The notes below the pieces were generated by a model. That model was given only the letters and a program-made list of their open reading frames with translations, made no database searches and was not told the origin of the DNA. From WVWW01 sp041568335 (GTDB lineage Bacteria > Acidobacteriota > Polarisedimenticolia > Polarisedimenticolales > Polarisedimenticolaceae): 11,381 nucleotides of DNA. Both the position numbers and the translations under genes were made by a program. Position 1 is the stretch's first letter. Every line of letters begins with the position of its first letter. Below, in pieces: positions 1-6,414 of this stretch. The DNA is taken from positions 1-11,381 of the forward strand of contig JBFFZZ010000081.1 of NCBI GenBank assembly GCA_041568335.1, given 5' to 3'.

Positions 1-513
1 ACACTCGACGGCCACCGTACCCGCTGGGTTCCCCTGGGCGTCGGTACAGTCGACGTCCGTTACGATCGTGCAGCTACGTGGGATAAAACCCTGCTCGCGC
101 TCACGCAGCGCTCGCAGCGCTCGATCACGACGAGTCGGACCGTCGTCCCGCCTGCCGCTGGCGATCTGTGTCACCCCGAGAAACGTCTCGCCATTACGCG
201 TGTCGGTGAACCTGGCTACGACGTCGTATCGCTGTCCTGGGTTGAATTCGACACGAACCGTCGAGCCCTCTTCGTACGGGAGCATCTTTCGCCAGTTCCT
301 GGCCAGACTGGAATCCTCGACGAGAAGAAAATCAGGCCACCGAACCGTTAGCTCTCCCTCCAAGTAGGTGAGCTGAGCGGCGTCGACGTGCCGGAATTGA
401 CATTCCTTGGGTCCATCTGGCAGCACATCGTCGGAACAGTCATTCATCTCCGTAGCAATACCGAGAGAGACGGAACTTACAACCAGCGCGGCCGCGAACA
501 GCAGTTTCCTCAT
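1..513 (-). CDS. Secreted protein of unknown function, N-terminal part (runs off left edge)
   Basis: The frame is open for 171 codons from the ATG at 513 to the window edge, with no stop, so the C-terminus is missing. The start is well supported: AGGAGG lies at 518-523, four bases before the ATG. Residues 1-20 are a classical signal peptide (MRKLLFAAALVVSSVSLGIA) with a likely signal peptidase I cleavage after Ala20, so the product is exported. The mature part has Cys26 and Cys38 near its start and Cys152, Cys160 and Cys171 near the end of the visible part, suggesting disulfides. A stretch rich in beta-strand residues (about 45-120) contains VRVEFNPGQRYDVVARF, reminiscent of an immunoglobulin- or OB-like beta domain. 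I do not recognise the family. It lies 102 bases downstream of the propeller gene on the same strand and has a heavily structured leader. Its base composition matches the lower-GC regulator cluster. Confidence 0.8.
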   Translation of the reverse strand, partial: MRKLLFAAALVVSSVSLGIATEMNDCSDDVLPDGPKECQFRHVDAAQLTYLEGELTVRWPDFLLVEDSSLARNWRKMLPYEEGSTVRVEFNPGQRYDVVARFTDTRNGETFLGVTQIASGRRDDGPTRRDRALRALREREQGFIPRSCTIVTDVDCTDAQGNPAGTVAVEC

Positions 514-517
514 GGTG

Positions 518-598
518 CCTCCTGTCGTGGGACCGACTGGAGTCAATCGTAGGGTCGGAACCACGACTTGAGTCCCACTCAACAACCAGAACGGGTTG
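518..598 (-). promoter_or_regulatory. Structured leader: three contiguous hairpins abutting a Shine-Dalgarno sequence
   Basis: Four elements lie end to end. CAACC/GGTTG (583-587 with 594-598, six-base loop) is followed by a perfect TTGAGT-CCC-ACTCAA dyad at 568-582. Next is a long stem in which 524-530 pairs with 561-567 (7 bp) and 533-537 with 554-558 (5 bp), across a 2x2 internal loop and a 16-base loop. The AGGAGG ribosome-binding site at 518-523 comes last. A competing 7 bp pairing exists between 527-533 and 572-578, which would break both the long stem and the TTGAGT dyad. All of this was read directly from the sequence. That it regulates the gene starting at 513 is inferred from position. 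There is no T-run, so a plain intrinsic terminator is less likely. Confidence 0.55.
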
Positions 599-615
599 CT
601 ATTCGGTAACGTGCT

Positions 616-1512
616 CTATCGCGCCATCCGTTCGATTCGTTGCCGCGCATAGAAGTCGCGATCCTCGATATCGGTGTAAGGCTCGATCTGCGTCGGCCCC
701 CAACCGGTCACGTTGTGCCAGGTGGACCAGGCCATGTCATTGGCTCCGTCGATCCAGTCGATCCACAGAGTCAAGCCCCCGGCCGTGTGCAGCTTGGGCC
801 GGTTGGGATCGCTGCCATGGGTTGTTTCGAGCGTTTCGTGGCTGAAACCACCGCCGATCTCCGTCGCGATCGTGATCTGGCGCGGTGTCGTACCGATGCC
901 CATGGCGTGGTACTCGTACGCCACGACAAGGTTGCCCTGATGGATCACCGCAGAAGGCCGCAGAACGGCGGCTCCGATCTCCGACACGAGAACAGGTGGC
1001 GTCCAGCCAGATAGGTCCGAGGGGGCCTCCACGTGCATCACCTGCGGGGCGGAATCGTTCGTGACGTAGACGATGTGCAACGCTCCGGTTTGCAAGTCGA
1101 GCGCGAGCGAAGGCTCCGGGTCCAACGAGGTGGTCACATCGGGGACGATGATCGAAGGCGTTGTCCAGGTACCGTTCTCGAAGTGGCTTTCGACGATGTC
1201 ATACCCGGAACCGTTGGACTTACCCCACGTCACGACGGCGAGACGCGAGAACGGGTTGAAGATCACAGACGGTCGTCCGTCGCCGTTGACGGCGCCATTC
1301 TCGTTGAGCACTACCCGCGAGCTCGACCAGGAAAGACGCGCCCACGCGCCTTCGATCGGATTGCCGTCCTCAATAATAGTAAGCAGATACGGCCCCTCGA
1401 AACGTGGAGGATTCTCCGAGACATAAACGAGTCCCACTTCCGCCTCCGCAACGTGCAACATCGCGAGAGCTAGAGAAAGAATCAGAATTCCTCTTGCGAG
1501 TCGTCGAGTCAT
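616..1512 (-). CDS. Secreted beta-propeller-like (sialidase/BNR-type fold) protein, function unknown
   Basis: 298 residues. Residues 1-24 form a signal peptide ending AEA, so signal peptidase I cleavage after Ala24 and export are likely. The mature protein shows four degenerate repeats of about 45 residues (roughly 80-122, 134-176, 186-230, 238-278). Each opens with Pro plus a small or charged residue, then a hydrophobic strand (LAVVTWG, LHIVYVT, LVVAYEY, LTLWIDW), and three close with a Trp-containing turn (GTWTTP, SGWTPP, TGWGP). This pattern is typical of sialidase-like or BNR beta-propellers. No complete Asp-box and no sialidase active-site set was recognised, so an enzyme activity should not be assumed. 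Four repeats are fewer than the six blades of a sialidase. The ATG at 1512 overlaps the stop of the upstream regulator (ATGA, 1509-1512), and a GGGAGG-type ribosome-binding site lies inside the regulator's last codons, so translation is probably coupled. The tail (280-298) is charged. Confidence 0.85.
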   Translation of the reverse strand: MTRRLARGILILSLALAMLHVAEAEVGLVYVSENPPRFEGPYLLTIIEDGNPIEGAWARLSWSSSRVVLNENGAVNGDGRPSVIFNPFSRLAVVTWGKSNGSGYDIVESHFENGTWTTPSIIVPDVTTSLDPEPSLALDLQTGALHIVYVTNDSAPQVMHVEAPSDLSGWTPPVLVSEIGAAVLRPSAVIHQGNLVVAYEYHAMGIGTTPRQITIATEIGGGFSHETLETTHGSDPNRPKLHTAGGLTLWIDWIDGANDMAWSTWHNVTGWGPTQIEPYTDIEDRDFYARQRIERMAR

Positions 1513-2684
1513 CGGACGCCTCCCTCCCGGAGTCGGCGGTACTCTGCGAGTTCGAGTAGGCCGTCGGCTAACCTATTCTCGAGCAGGTTGAGTGTCTTTT
1601 GGTAGGAGGCAGCGGCAGTTGCATCGCTTTTTAGTGTCGCGCACCTCCAAAGGTAGAAGGAGTTTCTGAAAACAACCGAGTTGTATTCCTGCCTTCTGGC
1701 GATAACGTTCGAGCGAATCGCAACCCCTTCCGCCATTTCATAATTCTCTTTGCGGAAGTGAACGACGACCAGGTGACTCAAGGCAAGCGCGTTCAATCTG
1801 TCATAACCTCTGTCCGCAGCAACTTTGACGGCCGTAAGCAAGTGCCGCAAAGCCGCGCCGAGTTTGTCGATGCGGATGAGCGTCGCTCCGAGATTGACCC
1901 GGGCAAGACAGACCCCGAATTCGTCGTTGACTCCATCGAAGATCTTCATTGCGCGTTCGAAACTCTCTCGCGCCCTATCGTAATGTCCCAGGGCAACGAA
2001 TGCCGGACCGCGAACGGTTTCTACGATGCCGAGAGTTTGGGGTGACCAGTCGCCTGACTCCAGAATCGAATCGACACGGTCCAAACCCATCAGAGCAACT
2101 GTGTGGCGCCCGAGTCGGTAGCTACAGGTTATGAATGAGAGCAAGATATAGAGTTGCTCTATCGAGTTGCTCGGGAGGAGGCTCAAGAGATCCTCACACT
2201 GGATCTTGGCAGTCTCGAAGCGACCCAGATGGACCAAGCTGTCGATGTGCCGTTGCGCGATTTTCCGGTTGAACTTAAGCTCGAAGGCAGGATCCCGTTC
2301 GCGAATCGACTCCATCATTACTGTCGTGATGTCGAGGATAGAGTCGTACCTACCGCAGTTCTTGAGCTCGGTGAGACGCTCAAAGATCTCGTCGTCATTC
2401 AGATCGTCGATCTTTACGGAAGCCGCACGCCGTAAATCACTCTCGAACCTCTCCGCCATCGACGAGATCGGTACGCCGTAAACCTGACAAAGCGCAAACA
2501 TGCGCGGAAAGGTCGGCACCGCACGACCGTTCTCGATGCGCGAGAGGTGCGACTTGGTGACCGGTTCGGGATAGCCCGTCGTCATCTCCTCGACGGCGTC
2601 GAGCGAGAGCTTGCGGTCTTCGCGGATGCGGCGGAGGTAGCGGCCGAAATGGCGGTTCTCCCTGACGATCTTGTGTTCGCCCAT
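1509..2684 (-). CDS. XRE-family helix-turn-helix regulator with TPR-like C-terminal domain
   Basis: 391 residues from the ATG at 2684, which has a GAGGGGG-type purine tract just upstream. An in-frame TTG at 2750 would add 22 Pro/Gly/Arg-rich residues but has no ribosome-binding site, so I reject it. Residues 13-72 form a cro/C1-type DNA-binding domain: a LRRIREDRKLSLDAVEEM helix pair, then recognition helix TKSHLSRIENGRAVPT. About four extra residues (YPEP region, 38-41) sit in the turn before the recognition helix compared with a standard XRE domain. Residues 140-370 are helical and resolve into about six TPR-like units, the clearest at 217-249 (GPAFVALGHYDRARESFERA) and 257-290. The layout resembles PlcR/Rgg-type regulators, whose repeats bind peptides or partner proteins, but no ligand can be read here. 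No signal peptide or membrane segment is present, so the protein is cytoplasmic. It probably controls the two exported proteins downstream and possibly itself. GC content is clearly below that of the genes to the right. Confidence 0.88.
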   Translation of the reverse strand: MGEHKIVRENRHFGRYLRRIREDRKLSLDAVEEMTTGYPEPVTKSHLSRIENGRAVPTFPRMFALCQVYGVPISSMAERFESDLRRAASVKIDDLNDDEIFERLTELKNCGRYDSILDITTVMMESIRERDPAFELKFNRKIAQRHIDSLVHLGRFETAKIQCEDLLSLLPSNSIEQLYILLSFITCSYRLGRHTVALMGLDRVDSILESGDWSPQTLGIVETVRGPAFVALGHYDRARESFERAMKIFDGVNDEFGVCLARVNLGATLIRIDKLGAALRHLLTAVKVAADRGYDRLNALALSHLVVVHFRKENYEMAEGVAIRSNVIARRQEYNSVVFRNSFYLWRCATLKSDATAAASYQKTLNLLENRLADGLLELAEYRRLREGGVR

Positions 2685-2826
2685 GCCCCCCTCGCGCCCA
2701 GCGAACGATCCCGGCACAGGGCCGGCACCACGCTGTCCCGGATGTCGCAACGCCGATCGACGGCGAGCGAGAAACAGATACGGGGTGTCAGCGCATCAAT
2801 GAATAAACTGTGAAAAGGATGTGGCG

Positions 2827-2857
2827 TGCGACAAAGGACTCAAATTGAGTTGCGACA
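2827..2857. promoter_or_regulatory. Candidate operator: palindrome flanked by TGCGACA repeats
   Basis: A perfect palindrome, ACTCAA-A-TTGAGT (2838-2850), is flanked by direct repeats TGCGACA at 2827-2833 and 2851-2857. A reversed copy, TGTCGCAA, occurs at 2743-2750. The site lies about 150 bases upstream of the regulator's start codon. The same half-site hexamer recurs in opposite arrangement (TTGAGT-CCC-ACTCAA) at 568-582, before the last gene of the same cluster. A binding site for the adjacent regulator is an inference; a 6 bp half-site is short and could arise by chance. Confidence 0.35.
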
Positions 2858-2948
2858 CGGAAACGCCGCAATCCGTTTCGCCGAATTCCTTCAACAGTCC
2901 AACCCTTTGGACGGCAAAACCCGGACGGACAGGATTCGGTCAACATCA

Positions 2949-2973
2949 ACCGTCCCCCACATCGTGGAACGGT
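2949..2973 (-). terminator. Probable hairpin terminator of the VCBS/ASPIC gene
   Basis: Beginning ten bases past the stop codon, the transcript can form an 8 bp stem, ACCGUUCC with GGGACGGU (one G-U pair), around a nine-base loop; an alternative pairing uses an internal CCAC/GUGG. The downstream bases (UGAUGUUGA) are only moderately U-rich, so it may be a weak intrinsic terminator or merely a 3'-end stabilising hairpin. Confidence 0.4.
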
Positions 2974-2982
2974 GATCGAGGT

Positions 2983-5175
2983 CTACGGACAGGTACCCAG
3001 CACGCGCGGCAGGCAGGAGTGCAGCCCGTCGCGCTCGAGCGTGTCGCTGCCGCGGCCCTGGGAGCCTTCGGACTCCGACGTGCGCGGCGCGATCAGGAAG
3101 TAGACGTCGCCCTGCTTGGGCTGGAACGTGGAGGTCGTCAGGCCGCCGGTGCTGCAGTAGCTCGGCAGGTGGCTCGGGTAGGTCGCCAGCGTGCCTTCGT
3201 AGATGACGAAGTCGGTATCGGAGCCGGAGCAGGAGGCGGACCAGGACAGCGTGACGTCGTCACCGGTCGCCTTGTCCACGGTGAGCGGCGTCCCCGGGAC
3301 ACCACCCCCGTCGCCGACGCCGCCGGACTCCGTCAGACAGCTCGGCACGCCCTCGTCGACGAAGCCGTCGCAGTTGTTGTCGATCCCGTCACAGAGCTCG
3401 GTCTCCGCAGGGCTGATCGAGGCATCGCCGTCGTTGCAATCGGGGTCGAGACAGAAGCTGTCGCCGTCCCCGTCGACACAGTCCGCTTCCATCGCGACGA
3501 GGGTCGTGCTGCGCGCCACGTCGCTGAATCCCTGAGTCCTACCGCTGGGCCAGCGGATTCGAACCGTGGCGACAGGCCCGGCGCCCGGGCCGGGGCCGAG
3601 CCCGAAGTGCGCGACCCGTTCGCTCTGGCCGAGGAAGTGCGTCGAGGTCCCCATCTCACGGACCTGCACCGGCGCACCCGGAAACGGCTGCACCGAGATC
3701 TTCGCGCCCAGCCCCTCACGGTTCGACGCCGCGCCGATCGTGCGAACACGAAGCCAGTCGTTCAGGTTGCCCCCGTCGTTGCGGTACAGCGTGGGCGACG
3801 CGGCATTGTTGACGACGAAGATATCGAGATCTCCGTCGTCGTCGTAGTCGAAGACCAGCAGGCCTTTTCCGGAGCCTGTGTCGGTGATGCCCTCGCTCGC
3901 CGACACTTCCGTCATCGAGCCCGTGCCGTCGTTGTTCCATAACCGCATCGGGTCGGCGTTGAACGCATCCTCCGCGGAACCATCGGGAAAATCCACCCCG
4001 TTGGTCATGACCAGGTCGAGGTCGCCGTCGTTGTCGTAATCGAAGAACGCCGTGCCCCAGCCCCAGTGCCCGTTGCGCACCCCGGCGGCGTCCGTCGCGT
4101 CGCTGAAGACACGCCCGCCTTCGTAGCGGTACAAACGGTTGCCCGTGTAACCCCAGTTGCAGGCCACCGTTTCGCAGGTCTCGTCGGGGTCGTAGATCGA
4201 CGTGACGAACCAGTCGAGATCGCCATCGAGGTCGTAGTCGCCGAGCGTGGAGCCCATCCCGTTCTCGTCGCTGCCGACGTTGGCCACCGCCGTGCCGTTG
4301 GTGAACGTGCCGTCGCCGTCGTTCCAGAGCAGCTGGCTGCTGCCGAAGTCGGCGGCCACGAAGAGATCGGGCCACCCGTCGTCGTCGACGTCGGTGAACG
4401 AGGAGGCGAACGCATCGACGTTCTCGAGCACGGCGCCGGCCGCAACCGTGTCGTCTTCGAAGTCGACGGTCAGCACGCCCTCGGTCATGGGTGAGGAGAG
4501 CCCCAGGTTCTTGAGCAGACGCGTGTTGGACGGCCCGTCGGGAAACCATTCGGTCACGTGGACATCGGTCCACCCGTCCAGGTTGTAGTCGCCGAAGTTG
4601 ACACTGTAGCTCCGTCGAAGATCGATGGGGTTGTACATCGCCGCGCCGCGCGCAAGCGCGTCCTCGGTAAAGACCCCGTTGCCGTCGTTGAAATAAAGGT
4701 AGTTGCGATCGTTGCCCGTGTCGCCGTTGTCCCCGAGCACCGTCACGAACAGGTCGAGGTCGCCGTCGTTCTCGGCGTCGAAAAAACCCGCTCCGTTGGC
4801 CTGCACGTTGTAAACATCGAGCCCGGCGGCCGCGGTGCCGTCGGTAAACGTGCCCAATCCGGTATTGAGGAACAGGATCCCCGGCGCGTCGATGCGGGTG
4901 ACGTAGAGGTCGACGTGACCGTCGTTGTCGACGTCGCCGACGGCTGCGGCTCCCGCCATCCGTTCCGGCTCGCAAAAGGCGCCGGGGTTGAACTGGCCGA
5001 TGTCGAAAATGCAGTTCGGGGCGGACTGTCCCTGGTGGTGGAGGTAGTCGACGCCCGCGGTCGTCGTGACGTCGGTGAAGCCGGCCTGGAGCTTCGCGGG
5101 CAAGACGCAGCCCGCCATCGCGACACAGGAAACCCACACGTGCCGCCAGGTCTTCCGATGGCGGGCGTTTCGCAA
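2983..5175 (-). CDS. Exported seven-repeat FG-GAP/VCBS protein with ASPIC/UnbV and MopE-type calcium-motif domains
   Basis: 730 residues from a TTG start at 5175 preceded by GAGGGG; an in-frame GTG at codon 13 is the alternative. An Arg/His-rich n-region and hydrophobic core mark an export signal. Cleavage could be after Ala31 (KLQA), or at Cys23 (AMAGC) if it is a lipoprotein. Seven calcium-loop motifs of the D-x-D-x-D-G-x-x-D type occur at about 81-92, 133-144, 196-207, 262-273, 313-324, 379-390 and 443-454, the number expected for one closed integrin-alpha-like propeller. An ASPIC/UnbV domain follows (about 485-555, including IRWPSGRTQGF). Then comes a MopE-type metal-binding motif (566-610, DGDGDSF and CDGIDNNCDGFVDEG), a Gly linker, and a fibronectin-like beta domain ending in Cys-rich residues (628-730). 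These families are generally extracellular, calcium-binding and non-enzymatic. The C-terminal tail pattern (EGSQGRGSDTLER) recurs in related exported proteins and may be a surface or sorting module. No partner gene on its strand. Confidence 0.88.
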   Translation of the reverse strand: MRNARHRKTWRHVWVSCVAMAGCVLPAKLQAGFTDVTTTAGVDYLHHQGQSAPNCIFDIGQFNPGAFCEPERMAGAAAVGDVDNDGHVDLYVTRIDAPGILFLNTGLGTFTDGTAAAGLDVYNVQANGAGFFDAENDGDLDLFVTVLGDNGDTGNDRNYLYFNDGNGVFTEDALARGAAMYNPIDLRRSYSVNFGDYNLDGWTDVHVTEWFPDGPSNTRLLKNLGLSSPMTEGVLTVDFEDDTVAAGAVLENVDAFASSFTDVDDDGWPDLFVAADFGSSQLLWNDGDGTFTNGTAVANVGSDENGMGSTLGDYDLDGDLDWFVTSIYDPDETCETVACNWGYTGNRLYRYEGGRVFSDATDAAGVRNGHWGWGTAFFDYDNDGDLDLVMTNGVDFPDGSAEDAFNADPMRLWNNDGTGSMTEVSASEGITDTGSGKGLLVFDYDDDGDLDIFVVNNAASPTLYRNDGGNLNDWLRVRTIGAASNREGLGAKISVQPFPGAPVQVREMGTSTHFLGQSERVAHFGLGPGPGAGPVATVRIRWPSGRTQGFSDVARSTTLVAMEADCVDGDGDSFCLDPDCNDGDASISPAETELCDGIDNNCDGFVDEGVPSCLTESGGVGDGGGVPGTPLTVDKATGDDVTLSWSASCSGSDTDFVIYEGTLATYPSHLPSYCSTGGLTTSTFQPKQGDVYFLIAPRTSESEGSQGRGSDTLERDGLHSCLPRVLGTCP

Positions 5176-5227
5176 GCTGCCCCTCTTGCGGTTCCATCCG
5201 GAGATTTACTACGAACTCGCGGAAACG

Positions 5228-5243
5228 GCCACCCCGGGATGGC
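5228..5243. promoter_or_regulatory. Imperfect 16-base palindrome in the divergent promoter region
   Basis: GCCACCCCGGGATGGC is an 8+8 palindrome with one mismatched pair. It lies in the 110-base gap between the divergent VCBS gene (start 5175) and the ankyrin gene (start 5286). It is followed by TTAGACT (5244-5250), which fits a weak -10 element for the plus-strand gene, without a convincing -35. A shared operator for both genes is a guess from position. Confidence 0.25.
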
Positions 5244-5285
5244 TTAGACTCCTTCCGGTGTGTTTTTCCACAAGTGACGATCTCA

Positions 5286-6377
5286 ATGAACATCAAAGCG
5301 ACACTGTCTGTCACCGCTCTTTCGACGCTCCTGTCGATCTCTTGTGCTACCTCCGCCGCCAGGGGCCGGCCGGTGGACCTGTCGGAATTCTTCGCGGTCG
5401 AAAGGGTGTCCGGGGGAGTCGGTCTCTACAAATGGGTCAGCAACGATATCTACGAGCATCGACCCGATGGTGAGTTGCGTTACGTCGGCACCAGCACGGG
5501 CGGCGCGCCAGGCGGGGTCGGATTCCTCGGCGATGAAATCCAAGACTTGCACGCCATCACGCTGGCGATATCCGAAGACGGGCGGTCCGTAGTTTTCAGA
5601 TATCAGGCTTCTCGCGATCCGAGAAGACCAAAACTCGAATTCGGCATCCATCAGTACACGCACGGCAAGGAAGTCAGGCTGTTGTACCGGCAAGATGAGC
5701 TGTCGGGGTTGTCGTGGAGTCGGCGGGACACGACCTTTCCGACGGACATCCTGCCGTTCAAATTCAAGACGACCTACACCCCGGAGGACATGACATGGGC
5801 CGTGACCGCTACCGGCGAGGTGTTTCCCCTGGCGTTGCTGGGAGCGAGCCCGCTGCACTGGGCCGCATTCGAAGGGCGCACGATCGACTGCGTAGGACTG
5901 GTCGAGGATGGCGCCGACATCGACGCACGGACGTTCTTTGGTTTCACGTCTCTGGATCTTGCCATCATCAGAGACCGGCAAGACACGGCCAACAAACTCG
6001 TGAGTCTGGGGGCGGACCCCGATCTGGGAATCTATCCCTCCTTCCATCGCGCCGTGCAGCTCGGCCGGATGAGCGTGGTGCAAGCGATGCTCGAGCGCGG
6101 TGCGGATCCGAATGCCGCGGACGAACAGGGCAATACGCCGCTTCACCTGGCGATCTATGCGGGGAGTCGTCAAGTCGGTGGTCTGTCCCGGTTCTTCGAC
6201 AACGCCGAAACACCACGCTCGATCATGGACAAGCACATCACGACACCGTTGATCCGACTGTTGCTGGAACACGGCGCGGATCCCACCCTCCGGAACAAAG
6301 CGAACAGATCGCCGCTCGATGAGGTGAATCCGGCCCTGAAAGAAGAAGTGGAACGAGCGATGAATCCGAGAGACTGA
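5286..6377 (+). CDS. Ankyrin-repeat envelope protein, probable lipoprotein
   Basis: 363 residues from the ATG at 5286; an in-frame GTG at 5274 adds four residues, and neither has a clear ribosome-binding site. Residues 1-20 (MNIKATLSVTALSTLLSISC) are a short basic start, hydrophobic core and a lipobox-like LSISC. Cys20 would be lipidated, and Ala at +2 would favour the outer membrane by the E. coli rule. The -3 Ser is not canonical, so soluble periplasmic export is possible. Residues 40-180 are a beta-rich domain I do not recognise; AISEDGRSVVFRY and GLSWSRRDTT recall TolB/WD-type strands. Ankyrin repeats occupy 187-360: SPLHWAAFEG (188-197), TSLDLAII (221-228), a third from about 251, NTPLHLAIYAG (283-293), and a final degenerate one. 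The fourth repeat carries about 25 inserted residues (295-320) before LIRLLLEHGADPTLRN. The stop is 37 bases from the downstream PBP1b-type gene, so the two are probably co-transcribed, which suggests a cell-wall role. Confidence 0.85.
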   Translation: MNIKATLSVTALSTLLSISCATSAARGRPVDLSEFFAVERVSGGVGLYKWVSNDIYEHRPDGELRYVGTSTGGAPGGVGFLGDEIQDLHAITLAISEDGRSVVFRYQASRDPRRPKLEFGIHQYTHGKEVRLLYRQDELSGLSWSRRDTTFPTDILPFKFKTTYTPEDMTWAVTATGEVFPLALLGASPLHWAAFEGRTIDCVGLVEDGADIDARTFFGFTSLDLAIIRDRQDTANKLVSLGADPDLGIYPSFHRAVQLGRMSVVQAMLERGADPNAADEQGNTPLHLAIYAGSRQVGGLSRFFDNAETPRSIMDKHITTPLIRLLLEHGADPTLRNKANRSPLDEVNPALKEEVERAMNPRD

Positions 6378-6414
6378 CTGGCGAGCACGGACCCCCCGCC
6401 TTACCCTGAAATCG

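Larger units (their letters stand above)
2685..2982. other. Regulatory gap between the regulator start and the VCBS-protein stop
   Basis: This 298-base gap holds no convincing gene. On the minus strand it must contain the regulator's promoter. The most AT-rich part (about 2798-2818, AATGAATAAACTGTGAAAAG on the plus strand) is the likeliest place, but no good -35/-10 pair was found. Dyads seen are CCGGC/GCCGG at 2711-2725, CGCCG/CGGCG at 2751-2765, the ACTCAA-A-TTGAGT palindrome at 2838-2850, GTCCAA-CCCT-TTGGAC at 2897-2912, and the terminator-like hairpin at 2949-2973. The last two sit downstream of the VCBS gene and could both stop its transcript. Confidence 0.5.

Noticed and set aside
568..598. 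Intrinsic terminator after the propeller gene
   Set aside because: The dyads are there but no T-rich tract follows on the minus strand, and the dyads run on into a stem that abuts the next ribosome-binding site.
2685..2750. Upstream TTG start for the regulator, adding 22 residues
   Set aside because: No ribosome-binding site; the added residues are unlike an XRE N-terminus, whereas the ATG at 2684 has a purine tract and puts the DNA-binding domain near the start.
2821..3942. 373-codon plus-strand frame across the terminator region and VCBS 3' end
   Set aside because: Antisense shadow of the VCBS gene with no ribosome-binding site and no recognisable domain.
5274..5285. GTG start four codons upstream of the ankyrin gene ATG
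   Set aside because: It gives no better ribosome-binding site and lengthens the signal peptide n-region without adding positive charge; it remains possible but is not preferred.
3716..5314. 532-codon minus-strand frame overlapping the VCBS gene
   Set aside because: It reads as almost continuous Arg-rich sequence, an out-of-frame reading of the Asp-rich calcium-loop codons; the 2983-5175 frame has seven clear repeats.
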